Source of the DNA: CAWBRT01 sp963791145
GTDB lineage: Bacteria > Acidobacteriota > Terriglobia > Terriglobales > Acidobacteriaceae
Reading direction: 5' to 3'
Length of the DNA stretch: 64,000 bases
NCBI GenBank assembly: GCA_963791145.1
Contig: CAWBRT010000027.1
Location: 1 to 64,000, forward strand
The position numbers and the translations under genes were made by a program. Positions 1 to 8,581 of the stretch are shown in pieces. The first letter of the stretch is position 1; every line of letters starts with the position of its first letter. The notes under the pieces are model-generated. The model saw nothing but the letters and a program-made list of their open reading frames with translations, ran no database searches and was not told where the DNA came from.

Positions 1-652
1 TCGAAGGGCCGTAAGGAAGAATGGAAGCCAATCAGGGCAGATTTCCTGGACTGCGGCCAGGAACTGCTCGAGCTTCCTGCCGCGTCATAGCGGTACCGGC
101 CTGGTGCGGTGGCTTGTCGCTCTTGGCGAACCTGCCAACCCGTGATGCCGGGTTGCTATCAATGATGCCGTCCTCGACAGCGGCGTTGAGCACAGCGCGT
201 AAAGCACACACGATCAGACGAAGCGTATTCCGTGAGAACCTCGGCACAGTTTCCCCGGTCTCCTCATCCACGACCTTCGGGGCCCGCGACAACTCGCTTA
301 GGCAGCACTGCTTGACGGTTCCCCGGGCGATGTCTGGTAGCTTCTTTTGGCCGAATCGGGGTGTGACGTGAAGCCGGAGCAGTTGCTCATAACTGCGGTA
401 CGTGGATGGTTTTGCATTCCGTGGCGGCGTGCTCCTCCAGCCAACGCTCGGCATATTCCTCAAATTTCGGAGACTCGGAGTCGGTCCGTCGAGGAATTCG
501 AAATCCCATGCCAAGGGGTAGTTTCGCCTCAAGCACGCGCTTCAATTTTGGCCGGGGCCTTCCGGTTGCCACACACGTGGCCTTTGCGCCTGCCCGTTAT
601 AATTTACGAACACAAACCACTTGCCGCCTTTTTTTCGAATCGTTACGCCCAT
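1..652 (-). pseudogene. Tyrosine recombinase (phage integrase), N-terminal part, frameshifted and cut by window edge
   Basis: This is the N-terminal arm-binding and SAM-like core-binding region of a tyrosine recombinase. The start MGVTIRKKGGKWFVF, the segment FEEYAERWLEEHAAT and the segment STYRSYEQLLRLHV are typical of integrases that insert elements into a chromosome. They lie in different frames, so the gene is broken several times: near 590-600, near 410 (an AAAA run one base too long) and near 67-72, where an extra base creates CTCGAG. After the last shift the frame reads on as FLAAVQEICPDWLPF and leaves the window, so the catalytic R-H-R-Y part is not visible. Either the gene is dead or the breaks are sequence errors like those listed for the right half. 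Confidence 0.75.
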
Positions 653-760
653 TAGTTCCCACCTTCGAGCCCGGCAATAATCTCGTCCACCGTAGCCTCG
701 ATGTCAAAGGACTCCGCTGGCTGGAGCTGATGGACCTCCAAATAGTCATCAAAGGCGTAA

Positions 761-1741
761 TCAATTGCTGGGATCGGGTACTGGTTCCAGCTTTTCCATC
801 AGAACTGGCCCGCTTCCGGCGTCATGCTCTGCGCCTGGGTCATCTCCGCTGCCAGATCCAGCCACCGTGCGACTTGCCTGTCGCGCGGCGACGGCTGCTG
901 CGAGAGCACGACGGCGTTCGTTGATGCGCTGGGTACCTTTGCTAGGCGATTGTCCTGTTCCATTCGTGCTGTCCTCCAGTGGTTTTCCGAACCGGTCAAG
1001 TGGGCCGGCTGCATAAGTCAGAATATTGCCCAGCCATTTGCGTGGCCGTTCGGTGTGTACAACCGTGCTCTTTGCTCGATGATTCAGGCACTTCTTGAAA
1101 AGCTCGATATCGAGCTTGGGATTGTCAGCCAGAAGCCGTTTGAGCTCCTGGCCTTCAGATTTACCGAAGGCGAAGGGTACGTCCGGATTCTTGAATTTCC
1201 AGTATTTGTCGATCGCATCAACAAATGTTCTGAAGCGCTCATCCACCTCCGCGCGCTCTTTGCGCGGAGGGAGATTTTTATCCTGCTTCTGTTGCTGTTC
1301 CTGTTCCTGATTAGGCATAGCCTTCGCGAAGGCTTCCCGGAAGGCTTCCGTAAGGCTTTCGGAGAATTCTGTAAGTCGTTGAAATAATTCGTCTTTAAGG
1401 TCACATTCAGGAACTAAATCAAAGGCTTCTGGCCACGATTTAACCACGTTTGGAGACTCTGGACGGTTGTACTTTAGGAAGTTCGGAAGCCAGATGAAAT
1501 GAGCCTTTTCGCAATGCTTCACCATACCCTTCGACGAGGCTTCCGCGAAGGCTTCCGAAAAGCCTTTCAGGTCCATCTTTAGCTCGGTGGCAAGCCCGGG
1601 AATCGTCGCACGCATCGCGCCTAACATCGTCATGTGGGGATGAGTGAGGACAAAGAGGAACACGAGCCGCCCACGTTCTGACAAATCGGTGAATTTGGCG
1701 TCGTTCCAAATGCGCGGGTCAACTTTACGATACCGGCTCAT
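761..1741 (-). CDS. Phage-type replication protein (winged-helix N-terminus), mobile element
   Basis: This is a 326-residue protein beginning MSRYRKVDPRIWNDAKF. It has the N-terminal pattern of phage and island replication or replisome-organiser proteins (YRKVDPRIW, then a hydrophobic FLFVLTHPH, then TMLGAMRATIPGL). That pattern usually forms a winged helix binding the element origin. The middle is rich in Glu and Phe repeats (FSEAFAEAS, FSESLTEAFREAFAKA), followed by a Gln/Lys linker around residues 150-160. A central segment (FVDAIDKYWKFKNPD to NHRAKSTVVHTERPRKWLGNIL) resembles DnaT or helicase-loader type domains. The last 70 residues are low complexity. It overlaps by four bases the end of a small upstream frame. 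The assignment to replication is by family resemblance; the exact partner is unknown. Confidence 0.6.
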   Translation of the reverse strand: MSRYRKVDPRIWNDAKFTDLSERGRLVFLFVLTHPHMTMLGAMRATIPGLATELKMDLKGFSEAFAEASSKGMVKHCEKAHFIWLPNFLKYNRPESPNVVKSWPEAFDLVPECDLKDELFQRLTEFSESLTEAFREAFAKAMPNQEQEQQQKQDKNLPPRKERAEVDERFRTFVDAIDKYWKFKNPDVPFAFGKSEGQELKRLLADNPKLDIELFKKCLNHRAKSTVVHTERPRKWLGNILTYAAGPLDRFGKPLEDSTNGTGQSPSKGTQRINERRRALAAAVAARQASRTVAGSGSGDDPGAEHDAGSGPVLMEKLEPVPDPSN

Positions 1742-1890
1742 TCCGCACTCAACTCCTTCCTCACGACTTTGTCCTGCCTGACCTGTTCCCCGACGGCGAG
1801 AGCGTGCGCATATCCCTCAAGGGCATGTGGTGCCGCGCCTAGCAGACTGGCCCCTCCGCCCGGCGCCATCGCTGTCGCGGTTCGGGCCAT
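1738..1890 (-). CDS. Small hypothetical protein (50 aa) overlapping the replication gene
   Basis: This 50-codon frame starts at an ATG (MARTATAMAPGGGASLL...) and ends in a TGA that overlaps the ATG of the downstream replication-like gene (ATGA). That arrangement suggests translational coupling. The product is Ala/Gly rich at its start and charged at its end (QVRQDKVVRKELSAE). No family is recognised. The support is the overlap geometry and the codon structure only. Confidence 0.35.
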   Translation of the reverse strand: MARTATAMAPGGGASLLGAAPHALEGYAHALAVGEQVRQDKVVRKELSAE

Positions 1891-1997
1891 CGACTTGTGT
1901 TCATCCTAGGGTTGGTTTTTTTGTTATGTAAATCTGCAATAAACGGTGAACACTATTTTGCGGGGGCTGAGGAGGCTGGGGCAGTGTGGGGTAGGTC

Positions 1998-2912
1998 CTA
2001 CGGCCGACGGGTCGCAATCGCCTGCAGACGCGCCATTTCTTCTTCTACTGCCTTACGATAATTAAGAGCTTGCGTTCTGACATTATTGATGCATTCCTTG
2101 CTGTGGCTGTGTTCTTCTTCGCAGACTCGCTTGGCCACCTGAGGCCACGTGAGTTTCTCTGTTTCTTTTAAGTAGAATGCTTTTTGACCTTTGTTGGATT
2201 TTGGACGGTTGGAAGCCGGATGTTTTAGTCCGAGCACAATCTCAAGATTTTTTGAAATCGCTTCAAACGCTAGCTGCGCTGTTGGTGCCGGTTGTCTTAG
2301 ATGAGGCGCTTCTGCCAGCAGAGGAAGGGGAGCATTGCGTTCAGACATGGTGCGAACAAGAGCCGCAACGGGGGCCCCGGAAATCGTGATCCGAATGTAT
2401 GGCAATTTCGTGCGATCGTGGGAACAGTAGACATCCAGGTCGATCGCGTTCGCACCGCCTATTGGGTTACCATTCAGATCAAATCTACACATTCGTTCAT
2501 CAATTGCATATCCGATCTCGCCAGCGAGTTCCCAAGCTTCTGCAATATAAGCCTTATCCTCTGGCCGCCGCGGTAGCTTTTTCCTTGGCGCCAGCAACTC
2601 ACGAATAGCGACATAAAGCGCAACGGCTACCAGATCGGGAGGCCTTACACAAAATTCCATCCATAGATTCGCTCGCGTAAGCAATACAACGGGATCGAGT
2701 TCTATCCACTTCGCCTGTTGGCAGAAAACCGCAAAAAGGCGCTCGCTCATCCGGTACTTTGTCCCGGTACGATGGATATCGTTTGGAACATAAGACGACG
2801 CCATATCAGCATGAAATCCATAGAAACCTGACGCCGCTGCTAGATCAACCGTTCTGCCACGAAGGATCGACCGTGGTATGTCAGGTACAGGAAATTTGGA
2901 TGACATTCGCAT
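1998..2912 (-). CDS. Hypothetical protein of the mobile region
   Basis: This is a protein of about 304 residues that I do not recognise. The frame is open further upstream, but the extension would run into the divergent zinc-ribbon gene. I chose the ATG giving MRMSSKFPVPDIP; a later start at 2804 (MASSYVPNDIH) is also possible. The visible body is mixed alpha/beta with a conserved-looking stretch KYRMSERLFAVFCQQAKWIELDP. The C-terminal part (NKGQKAFYLKETEKLTWPQVAKRVC, then a helical charged tail) resembles a helix-turn-helix region found in phage-like regulatory proteins. It is transcribed toward the replication gene and may share its transcript, with about 110 bases between them. The function is unknown. 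Confidence 0.45.
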   Translation of the reverse strand: MRMSSKFPVPDIPRSILRGRTVDLAAASGFYGFHADMASSYVPNDIHRTGTKYRMSERLFAVFCQQAKWIELDPVVLLTRANLWMEFCVRPPDLVAVALYVAIRELLAPRKKLPRRPEDKAYIAEAWELAGEIGYAIDERMCRFDLNGNPIGGANAIDLDVYCSHDRTKLPYIRITISGAPVAALVRTMSERNAPLPLLAEAPHLRQPAPTAQLAFEAISKNLEIVLGLKHPASNRPKSNKGQKAFYLKETEKLTWPQVAKRVCEEEHSHSKECINNVRTQALNYRKAVEEEMARLQAIATRRP

Positions 2913-2983
2913 CGGGCAGCCTGAATTATCCAGCGTACCGGCACGGGCTTTCAAGTTTTGTAGCTGCTTCCTAGAAATCGCTA

Positions 2984-3520
2984 TTGACTGGTAACTACTA
3001 TGGTGTGACTGATCCTGAATACCAATTGCCGACCTTCGAGTGCAAACGATGCGGTCACCGGTGGCACCCTCGCAATCCGGAGAAACCACGATGCTGCGCA
3101 CGTTGCAAGACTCCTTATTGGGATGTGCCGTCTCTAGCCGAGAAGAAATGCGGTCAGGCGATCGATGACGCATTCAGCGCAGTAGGCATTGCTGCTTTCC
3201 TGGAAGCGCTTGATGTTCGGGGAGTGAAGATTTCCAACCTCGAAGAAACGTCCTCAAATTTGACGGAATATCTTTCCGGCGCTGCATTCAACCGAGGCGA
3301 CACCTTCGACACGAGCTTTCTTACGCTTTACCTAAGTTTGGGCAACGTCGAACAGAACCGGGTCAAGGAGGTCTACCAGTCAAGGATTAAGGGCATTCCG
3401 GCCGCTTCGAAAAAGAAATTTGCCAAAGTGTTTCGCAAATCAGAACAACGCGCCATGCCGGTGCGAGAACACCGACACGGCGCTAACCGATGTCGCCTAA
3501 AAAGGAGGCAACATGGCTAA
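2984..3520 (+). CDS. Zinc-ribbon protein upstream of serine recombinase
   Basis: This is a protein of about 178 residues with an N-terminal zinc ribbon. Two CxxC knuckles (FECKRCGHRW and CCARCKTPYW) are spaced about 15 residues apart. No ATG is available before the ribbon, so a TTG at 2984 or GTG at 3002 would start it. The C-terminal part is acidic then basic and ends in KRRQHG. Its last codons contain the strong ribosome-binding site (AAAGGAGGCAAC) and the ATG of the serine recombinase at 3513, so the two genes overlap and are probably co-translated. Zinc-ribbon partners of this size are seen with transposon and island recombinases, but I cannot name a family. A DNA-binding or targeting role is inferred. 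Confidence 0.5.
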   Translation: MTGNYYGVTDPEYQLPTFECKRCGHRWHPRNPEKPRCCARCKTPYWDVPSLAEKKCGQAIDDAFSAVGIAAFLEALDVRGVKISNLEETSSNLTEYLSGAAFNRGDTFDTSFLTLYLSLGNVEQNRVKEVYQSRIKGIPAASKKKFAKVFRKSEQRAMPVREHRHGANRCRLKRRQHG

Positions 3521-4154
3521 GCAAGCACCGTACCACTGCACATCCGCTCTGTCTCAAGACCTACCACTGACCATCCCCGCGTGGCTCTGTACGCCCGGGT
3601 GAGCACCTCCAACGGCCATCAAGACCCCGAGATGCAGCTCCGCGAGTTGCGCGAATATGCCGGGCGCCGCGGCTGGGAGATCGCCGGCGAGTACATCGAC
3701 CACGGCGTTTCCGGCTCGAAGGAATCCCGTCCCGAGTTGAACCGGCTGATGACCGACGCTCACCGGCGCCGGTTTGATGCAGTCCTGGTCTGGAAAATCG
3801 ACCGCTTTGGCCGGTCGCTCAAGCACCTGGTCAACGCCCTGGCGGATCTCGGGGCCTATGGCGTCGCCTTCGTCAGCCTCCGGGACAACCTGGACCTGAG
3901 CACCCCTTCTGGCCGGCTGATGTTCCAGATCATCGGCGCCATGGCGGAGTTCGAGCGGGCATTGATTCAGGAGCGGGTAAAGGCCGGCCTGCGGAACGCG
4001 CAGGCAAAGGGAAAGCGGCTTGGTCGTCCGCGGCGGGTTGTGGACGCCTCCAGAATTGCCGCTCTGCGCGCCGTCCGGGGCTTCCTGGCGGGCGATCTCC
4101 CGTCAGATGGGGATTGGGATTGCCACTCTGTACCGAACTGCTTCTGGATTCTAA
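3513..4154 (+). pseudogene. Serine recombinase (resolvase/invertase family), two apparent frameshifts
   Basis: This is a small serine recombinase of the resolvase/invertase type. The catalytic core carries LYARVSTSNG (nucleophilic Ser), VWKIDRFGRSLKHLV, a SGRLMFQIIGAMAEFER motif, the E-helix, and LGRPRRVVDASRI leading into the DNA-binding helix-turn-helix. The best start is the ATG at 3513, seven bases after AAAGGAGG, but the frame must shift near 3575 (a CCCC run apparently one C short) to reach the core. A second shift near 4070 (GCGCGC context) separates the core from the correct tail (SGASWRAISRQMGIGIATLYR), which ends at TAA 4152-4154. Alternatively translation begins at GTG 3581. Two further copies of its 3' part lie at 5.9 and 7.0 kb. 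Confidence 0.75.
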
Positions 4155-4397
4155 AGGGGAGGAGACCGAAGCTTTGCGAACGACGAGCCCAGGGCGGAAC
4201 GACGCCTACGCCTTTCCCGTGCTGGCCTTGCTTCGTTGCCGCGCCCATGAGAGAAGCCATTTTGGCAGCACCCGTGCCCTGGCTTCGAATCAGTAGTGGT
4301 CGTCGCGCATGCCTTCAAGATAGGATTCGATGTCCGCCTCTCGGTCTTATTTCGATTAGTTCGTACTTTACCCCTATGTACTCACTTTCTACGCGCT

Positions 4398-5701
4398 TCA
4401 GCGAGCGCAGGTGAGCAAGTTGGCCATATTGCCTGCGCTCGGTGACTGAAGGCGAGTAACTTCTCTAAGGCGGTTTGGTACGGTTGACGGTTTGGCCCCG
4501 GTACGAGGGCCATAGGGACCCTCTACGAGCTCCTCGATTCTCACGAGCAGATTACGAATCAAGTCAGCATCACCTTGATGGTCAGCCGCTCTGGCGACCT
4601 CGGGGCGAGCATCCATTAGAACTCTAGCTGCCATCAGGAGCGCAGCAAAGATGAAATAAGCATTGCGTTCTCGCTCAAAGTAAGGGTAGTCGTGAGCCTC
4701 ATGGGCTCCCTTGTGGCGCAAATGATAAGCTATCCTAAACACAGCCCCTTCGACTCGTTGAGTCTTCCAATAGGCTTCATCAGTTTTCCGGAGATCCGCA
4801 GGCGTCAAGCCGAGACCCGCTATCAGCCCGTCCAATCCATTGCGCCATATTGGATCATTCGCCGCATCCCGCAGGTCAAAAGAAAAGCGATCTTTTTCAA
4901 GAATGGCTCGAACAAACCGGCTACGTGCTCAACCGCCGATGCCGACAAGTGCCGGGGACATGTCAAATAACGCAAAAAGGCGCTTACAAATTTGCTCTCG
5001 AATCCGCTTAGTCTGGGCTCCTGTACTGTCTGAAATACGACGTACAGCACTAGGCGTATTGCCCTGCTTAAATTATCTGGAGCTAATTCCAGAATCTTTC
5101 CAGAATCAAACGGGTGTGGAATTTTGGAATACTGGGAATAGAACTGTTCGATCCTTGTTTGGGAAAATCCTATCCCGCTAGGAGGTTCGATCCCGGCTTC
5201 GACAAGCTCTAATCGCGAAAGTTCGCCGGCCAAGCGCACGGTCACGGACAGTTCAGATGCCATGCGTTTCCCTGTTTCGTCTAACTTCGACCACGGTCCA
5301 GACGCGGTGTAAACCACGGGGTAATTACCCTTTCCAACAAATCTACTAATTTCGTCATCAATCTGATCTACCGCCGATTTGATGTAGCGGGTAAGCATGT
5401 CTACAAGGAGGACGTCATCTTCCGGAGACGGCGTGGCCGCATTCTCGGCAAGCACTCTCGCGATTTTCATCTCATAGGTGCGGAGCTTATGCTCCAGCAG
5501 ATCGGCAGCCCAATGTTGGAGGTCCCGATATACGGCATCGGGCAGATGTTCAACCGAGAACCGCTCTCCAGTTGCCTTCTTTATGTACTCAGTGGCGAAA
5601 AGTTCCGGACGATGCTTTCTAATTTCAGGAATTGAGAACCACTTAGCCGGGTCTTGTAGGAGCCCTTGAACTTCTGCCAGAAATTCCTTTGCGAGCGGCA
5701 T
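4398..5701 (-). pseudogene. HEPN-like protein of unknown family (about 433 aa), one frameshift
   Basis: Two overlapping frames form one protein. The first (from MPLAKEFLAEVQGLL) reaches EPFLKK. One base seems missing from an A run near 4895, after which the protein continues as RFSFDLRDAANDPIW and MDGLIAGLGLTPADL. The C-terminal domain contains RIAYHLRHKGAHEAHDY, an R-x4-H motif in a helical setting as in HEPN ribonucleases, followed by a hydrophobic helix (AYFIFAALLMAARVL). The N-terminal half is helical and charged, with no recognisable motif. It stands alone on the minus strand between two copies of the serine recombinase tail, so it may be element cargo. A defence or toxin role is inference from the motif and setting only. 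Confidence 0.5.
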
Positions 5702-5918
5702 AGATCGTGCTCCGCTGATTTCTTTCTCAGATTAGTAAAGTGGAGCGTAGAACGCCCCTGTCTGCCGAGTCAAGCTCAGGACTTGAGTATCGGTTCCCGT
5801 AACCGCTGCTAAGAATTTGCACACGCAGAATCAATCGCTTGGCGCCGTGGGTGTCCCGTGCCCCTTTAGCGCATGAGCCACGCATGCGGGCCTGTGCGTC
5901 GCCTTTAGGCATCTTCTC

Positions 5919-6140
5919 GTGAAGGATGCCGCTGCGGAGTTTGAAAGGGCGCTGATCCAGGAGCGCGTGAAAGCAGGTCTGAGAAATGCTCAGGCGAAGG
6001 GCAAGCGCCTCGGGCGGCCTCGTCGGGTTGTGGATGCCTCCAGAATCGTCGCTCTGCGCGAATCCGGTGCCTCCTGGCGAGCGATCTCGCGAGAGATGGG
6101 GATTGGGCTTGCAACGCTATACCGGGTAGCCGCGAAGTAA
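5919..6140 (+). pseudogene. Serine recombinase 3' fragment (copy B)
   Basis: This is a second, 5'-truncated copy of the recombinase at 3.5 kb. Similarity starts abruptly near 5932 at the AEFERALIQERVKAGLR helix and runs through LGRPRRVVDAS and the helix-turn-helix (SGASWRAISREMGIGLATLYR) to the stop. The DNA differs at many third positions from copy A, so it is a diverged relative rather than a recent duplicate. The ATG at 5919 gives a 73-residue frame lacking the catalytic domain, so at most it could encode a DNA-binding peptide. Confidence 0.7.
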
Positions 6141-6590
6141 TGCTGGTCGGAATGCACGTTTGCGCGATTCGATCTTGCGGCTTCTGCTCGGCCTGTTGCG
6201 GTCGGAATCAGCGGCTCGTTTCTGGATGGGCAGTTAGCGGGCCGGAACCTGCCGGGGCGGAAAATAGGAAGAGCACCAGCATAGACACCTTCAAAACCCC
6301 CAAATGTGGGAAGTCCGAACCTACAACCCTCCGGTTAACAGGGCGAATCAGACCATCACACCGACCAACTCCAGCCACTTAAGCCCAACAAAAAGCTCAG
6401 AATCCAGCTTGTGCTTTTGGTTCATTTTGGCTGGCTTTGGCTCCAGTTTACGGACAGAAGACGGACAGCCCCTTGTACCCAAACACCGGATGAAGTGACA
6501 GCAGATCACGAGAGGAGTAAGAGATGCCAGAACCGAATTATTCCAAGATGCCCCTGGATCAGCTAATTGCCAGGTTGTCTAAAAACCCCG
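6141..6590. other. Non-coding remnant stretch
   Basis: I see no convincing gene here. Short frames lack homology and start signals. A short patch at about 6500-6535 (a GAGGAGTAAG element followed by ATG) looks like the start of a small gene that stops soon after in the truncated region. It probably is scar DNA between recombinase fragments. Confidence 0.3.
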
Positions 6591-6836
6591 TCACCATGGG
6601 AGGGCTCCGGGATGCCGTGCGGCGAGATTGAGATCGTATTTGTTGTTGATGATTTCGACAGCCAGCTCGACACCGCGTTTGTTATCGAGGCCCGTCGACG
6701 CCAAGTTTCCCGTCAGGGGGTACACTCCGCCGATCTTAATCGTTTGCGGCGCGGCCAATGCCGGGGAGACAAGCCAAGACGAGGCCGCGAGGGTGCCGCC
6801 CACGATCACAAATTCTCGTCGTGTCACTTTGCTCAT
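6591..6836 (-). pseudogene. Truncated branched-chain amino acid type ABC transporter binding protein
   Basis: Only the first 70 residues or so remain of a periplasmic substrate-binding protein of the LivJ/urea-binding class. The start MSKVTRREFVIVGGTLAAS has a twin-arginine signal, with the cleavage region PALAAP. It is followed by the family hallmark IKIGGVYPLTGNLASTG and DNKRGVELAVEIINN. The frame then loses similarity near 6615 and stops at 6591. Complete members are around 400 residues, so this is a 5' relic left by a rearrangement within the mobile region. Confidence 0.75.
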
Positions 6837-6969
6837 GTTGGTTCTCCTGTTTTCGATCCGCTCGAATCGAACTGCAGTCTTGAGAAATGTGGAGCTTTAT
6901 CGCGGAAACATATCATCAGCAGCATCCGAGCTTTGTCAAGCGGAATATCGCCTTGGCTGGATTTCATCT

Positions 6970-7083
6970 CCAACAGCACGCGCCAGAATTGCAACCCTGC
7001 GTGCTTCCGGGGCTTCCTGGCGAACGATCTCGCGCGAGATGGGGGTTGGGCTTGCCACTCTGTACCGAGCAACCGCAACGTAA
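6970..7083 (+). pseudogene. Serine recombinase 3' fragment (copy C)
   Basis: This is a third tail of the same recombinase family. The plus-strand segment encodes RIATLRASGASWRTISREM followed by GVGLATLYRATAT and a stop, matching the helix-turn-helix ends of the copies at 4.1 and 6.1 kb. Everything before the recognition helix region is missing. Similarity begins inside the gene at about 6973, directly after the binding-protein relic. Confidence 0.65.
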
Positions 7084-7691
7084 TACTGCGTTCGATGTCC
7101 GCGGTGCGACTTGTGGAGTTCCGCGGGGCCGTTGCAGCCGGGACCAGCAATAGAATCCCGAATGGGCAGTGAGACGGCCGGAATCTGTGGAAAGCACCGT
7201 CGGAAATGCTAACTTCCTCGAACCAGACTTCGGGACCGCTTTGTTCTTTTGGCAACGTCAGATGTCGGGCACATATGTACGCCCAGACCCGCTCTTAATG
7301 CCTGTGATCCTTGTCACAAAAACCACACAGACATCGCCGGTCGGAGTTCGAATCTCCACCGCCATTTGTTTTTGACGGTCTTGCAGCCGTTCTGTTTCGC
7401 TCCGCTCCCCCCGCAGCATTTCAGATCCGCTTCAGTACGTCTATTCGCTGGCTCCGGCGCCGCGGAGCCACTTTGCCCGTAATCCCGTGTACTAGAAGGG
7501 GAATTTTCCTGGTTCAATGGCAACGCCGCTTTTGCTATAGTTCCAGCACACCGGCAAGCACAAAGTCCCTCGTGGACTCAGCACTGACTTTATATGACCG
7601 GCAGGCCAGTTTGCGAGATTAGCATACGCTCGACTAGGGCTGACTGTCGGATAGCTGCTCGGCGAGATATCCAAAAGGGAGAAATTTGCCA
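7084..7691. other. Intergenic stretch with a tRNA 3'-end-like fragment
   Basis: No gene is supported here. At about 7338-7366 the plus strand reads GGAGTTCGAATCTCC followed by ACCGCCA. This looks like a T-arm and acceptor strand of a tRNA without any 5' half. Integrating elements often leave such tRNA 3' ends as attachment-site copies, so this could mark an old boundary of the mobile region. The T-stem pairs over only four bases, so confidence is low. Confidence 0.25.
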
Positions 7692-8567
7692 ATGGCTAAC
7701 CAAGTACCGCATGAAGAGATCGTCGGGTATTTTCACACGGAGCAATGGCAGAAGCTGTTGCGCTACTTGCGGGGACAGGGTCCGGAAGAGTTCTTCCACG
7801 CTCACATCTACATAGACACAAGTCTCCATCCCAACGCCTTTCGTCGGCTACTTTTCAAGTATTTTGAGGTCATCGGAATGCCGCTTGATCGGCCCGTCGA
7901 TTTCCAGGCCTCCAATGTTGGGCACGATATGCTCCACAACATTCATCCATCGGGCGGGCAATTCCACTTCGATCTGGCGTGGCGCCTGAACGAGAAACTC
8001 ATTCTGGCGCCGATGCCCGCAGAGGTGACGTTCCAGGGTTCGAATCTCGATTTCTGGAGCAAGAGTGAAACCTACGCCTTCTTTGATCAGTTTCCGTTGA
8101 AGAAGGACATTGCCGCCGAACAAGTGGACCAGTATTTTCACACGCCGCAATGGGAAGAGATCCGGCACTTTGTCCGGGACAAGTCTCTCGTTCATTTTCA
8201 CGCCAACGTCGAAACCAGCGTGCATCCCGACCTGATCAGGAGTGCGGCTTTGCGCGCCCTGAAACGGGAAGGATGGGTGCTGCAAAAAGACGTTCACTGT
8301 ATCTTTTACCCGCGCAAGGATTGGAAGGCCGCCAAGATATGCCTGCTCATGTCGGACCCGATGTTCAACTTCGATATTGCCTGGACGTTTAATCCCGATG
8401 TTGTGATCAGACCGAGCCAGAAGTTCTTCATCCAGCGAATCCGACCTGACTTCGATCTTCGTTATGAAGAACCGATCGCCGGTACGCTCAAGAAAGGACA
8501 CTTCACGCCGGATCTCTCGGCCGAAGAGATCGATCAGATCGGGAAAGAAATCGCCGCCACACTCTAA
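7692..8567 (+). CDS. Conserved-looking protein with two internal repeats, unknown function
   Basis: This is a 291-residue protein starting MANQVPHEEIVGYF, with AAAGGGAG about ten bases upstream. It consists of two similar halves. The first carries YFHTEQWQKLLRYL, then FFHAHIYIDTSLHPNAFRRL. The second (from about residue 145) carries YFHTPQWEEIRHFV, then VHFHANVETSVHPDLIRSA. Each half also has an Asp-Leu/Ile-Ala-Trp motif (FDLAWRLN, FDIAWTFN). Several conserved His residues (HxH, SxHP) suggest a metal- or substrate-binding pocket, but I do not recognise the family. There is no signal peptide, so it is probably cytoplasmic. It heads an operon with an SDR dehydrogenase (14 bases downstream) and an MFS transporter, so a role in small-molecule catabolism is inferred. 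Confidence 0.7.
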   Translation: MANQVPHEEIVGYFHTEQWQKLLRYLRGQGPEEFFHAHIYIDTSLHPNAFRRLLFKYFEVIGMPLDRPVDFQASNVGHDMLHNIHPSGGQFHFDLAWRLNEKLILAPMPAEVTFQGSNLDFWSKSETYAFFDQFPLKKDIAAEQVDQYFHTPQWEEIRHFVRDKSLVHFHANVETSVHPDLIRSAALRALKREGWVLQKDVHCIFYPRKDWKAAKICLLMSDPMFNFDIAWTFNPDVVIRPSQKFFIQRIRPDFDLRYEEPIAGTLKKGHFTPDLSAEEIDQIGKEIAATL

Positions 8568-8581
8568 AAGTGGAGACAGGG

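Noticed and set aside
6833..7255. Minus-strand gene across recombinase fragment C
   Set aside because: The plus strand carries a clear recombinase tail; the minus frame has no features.
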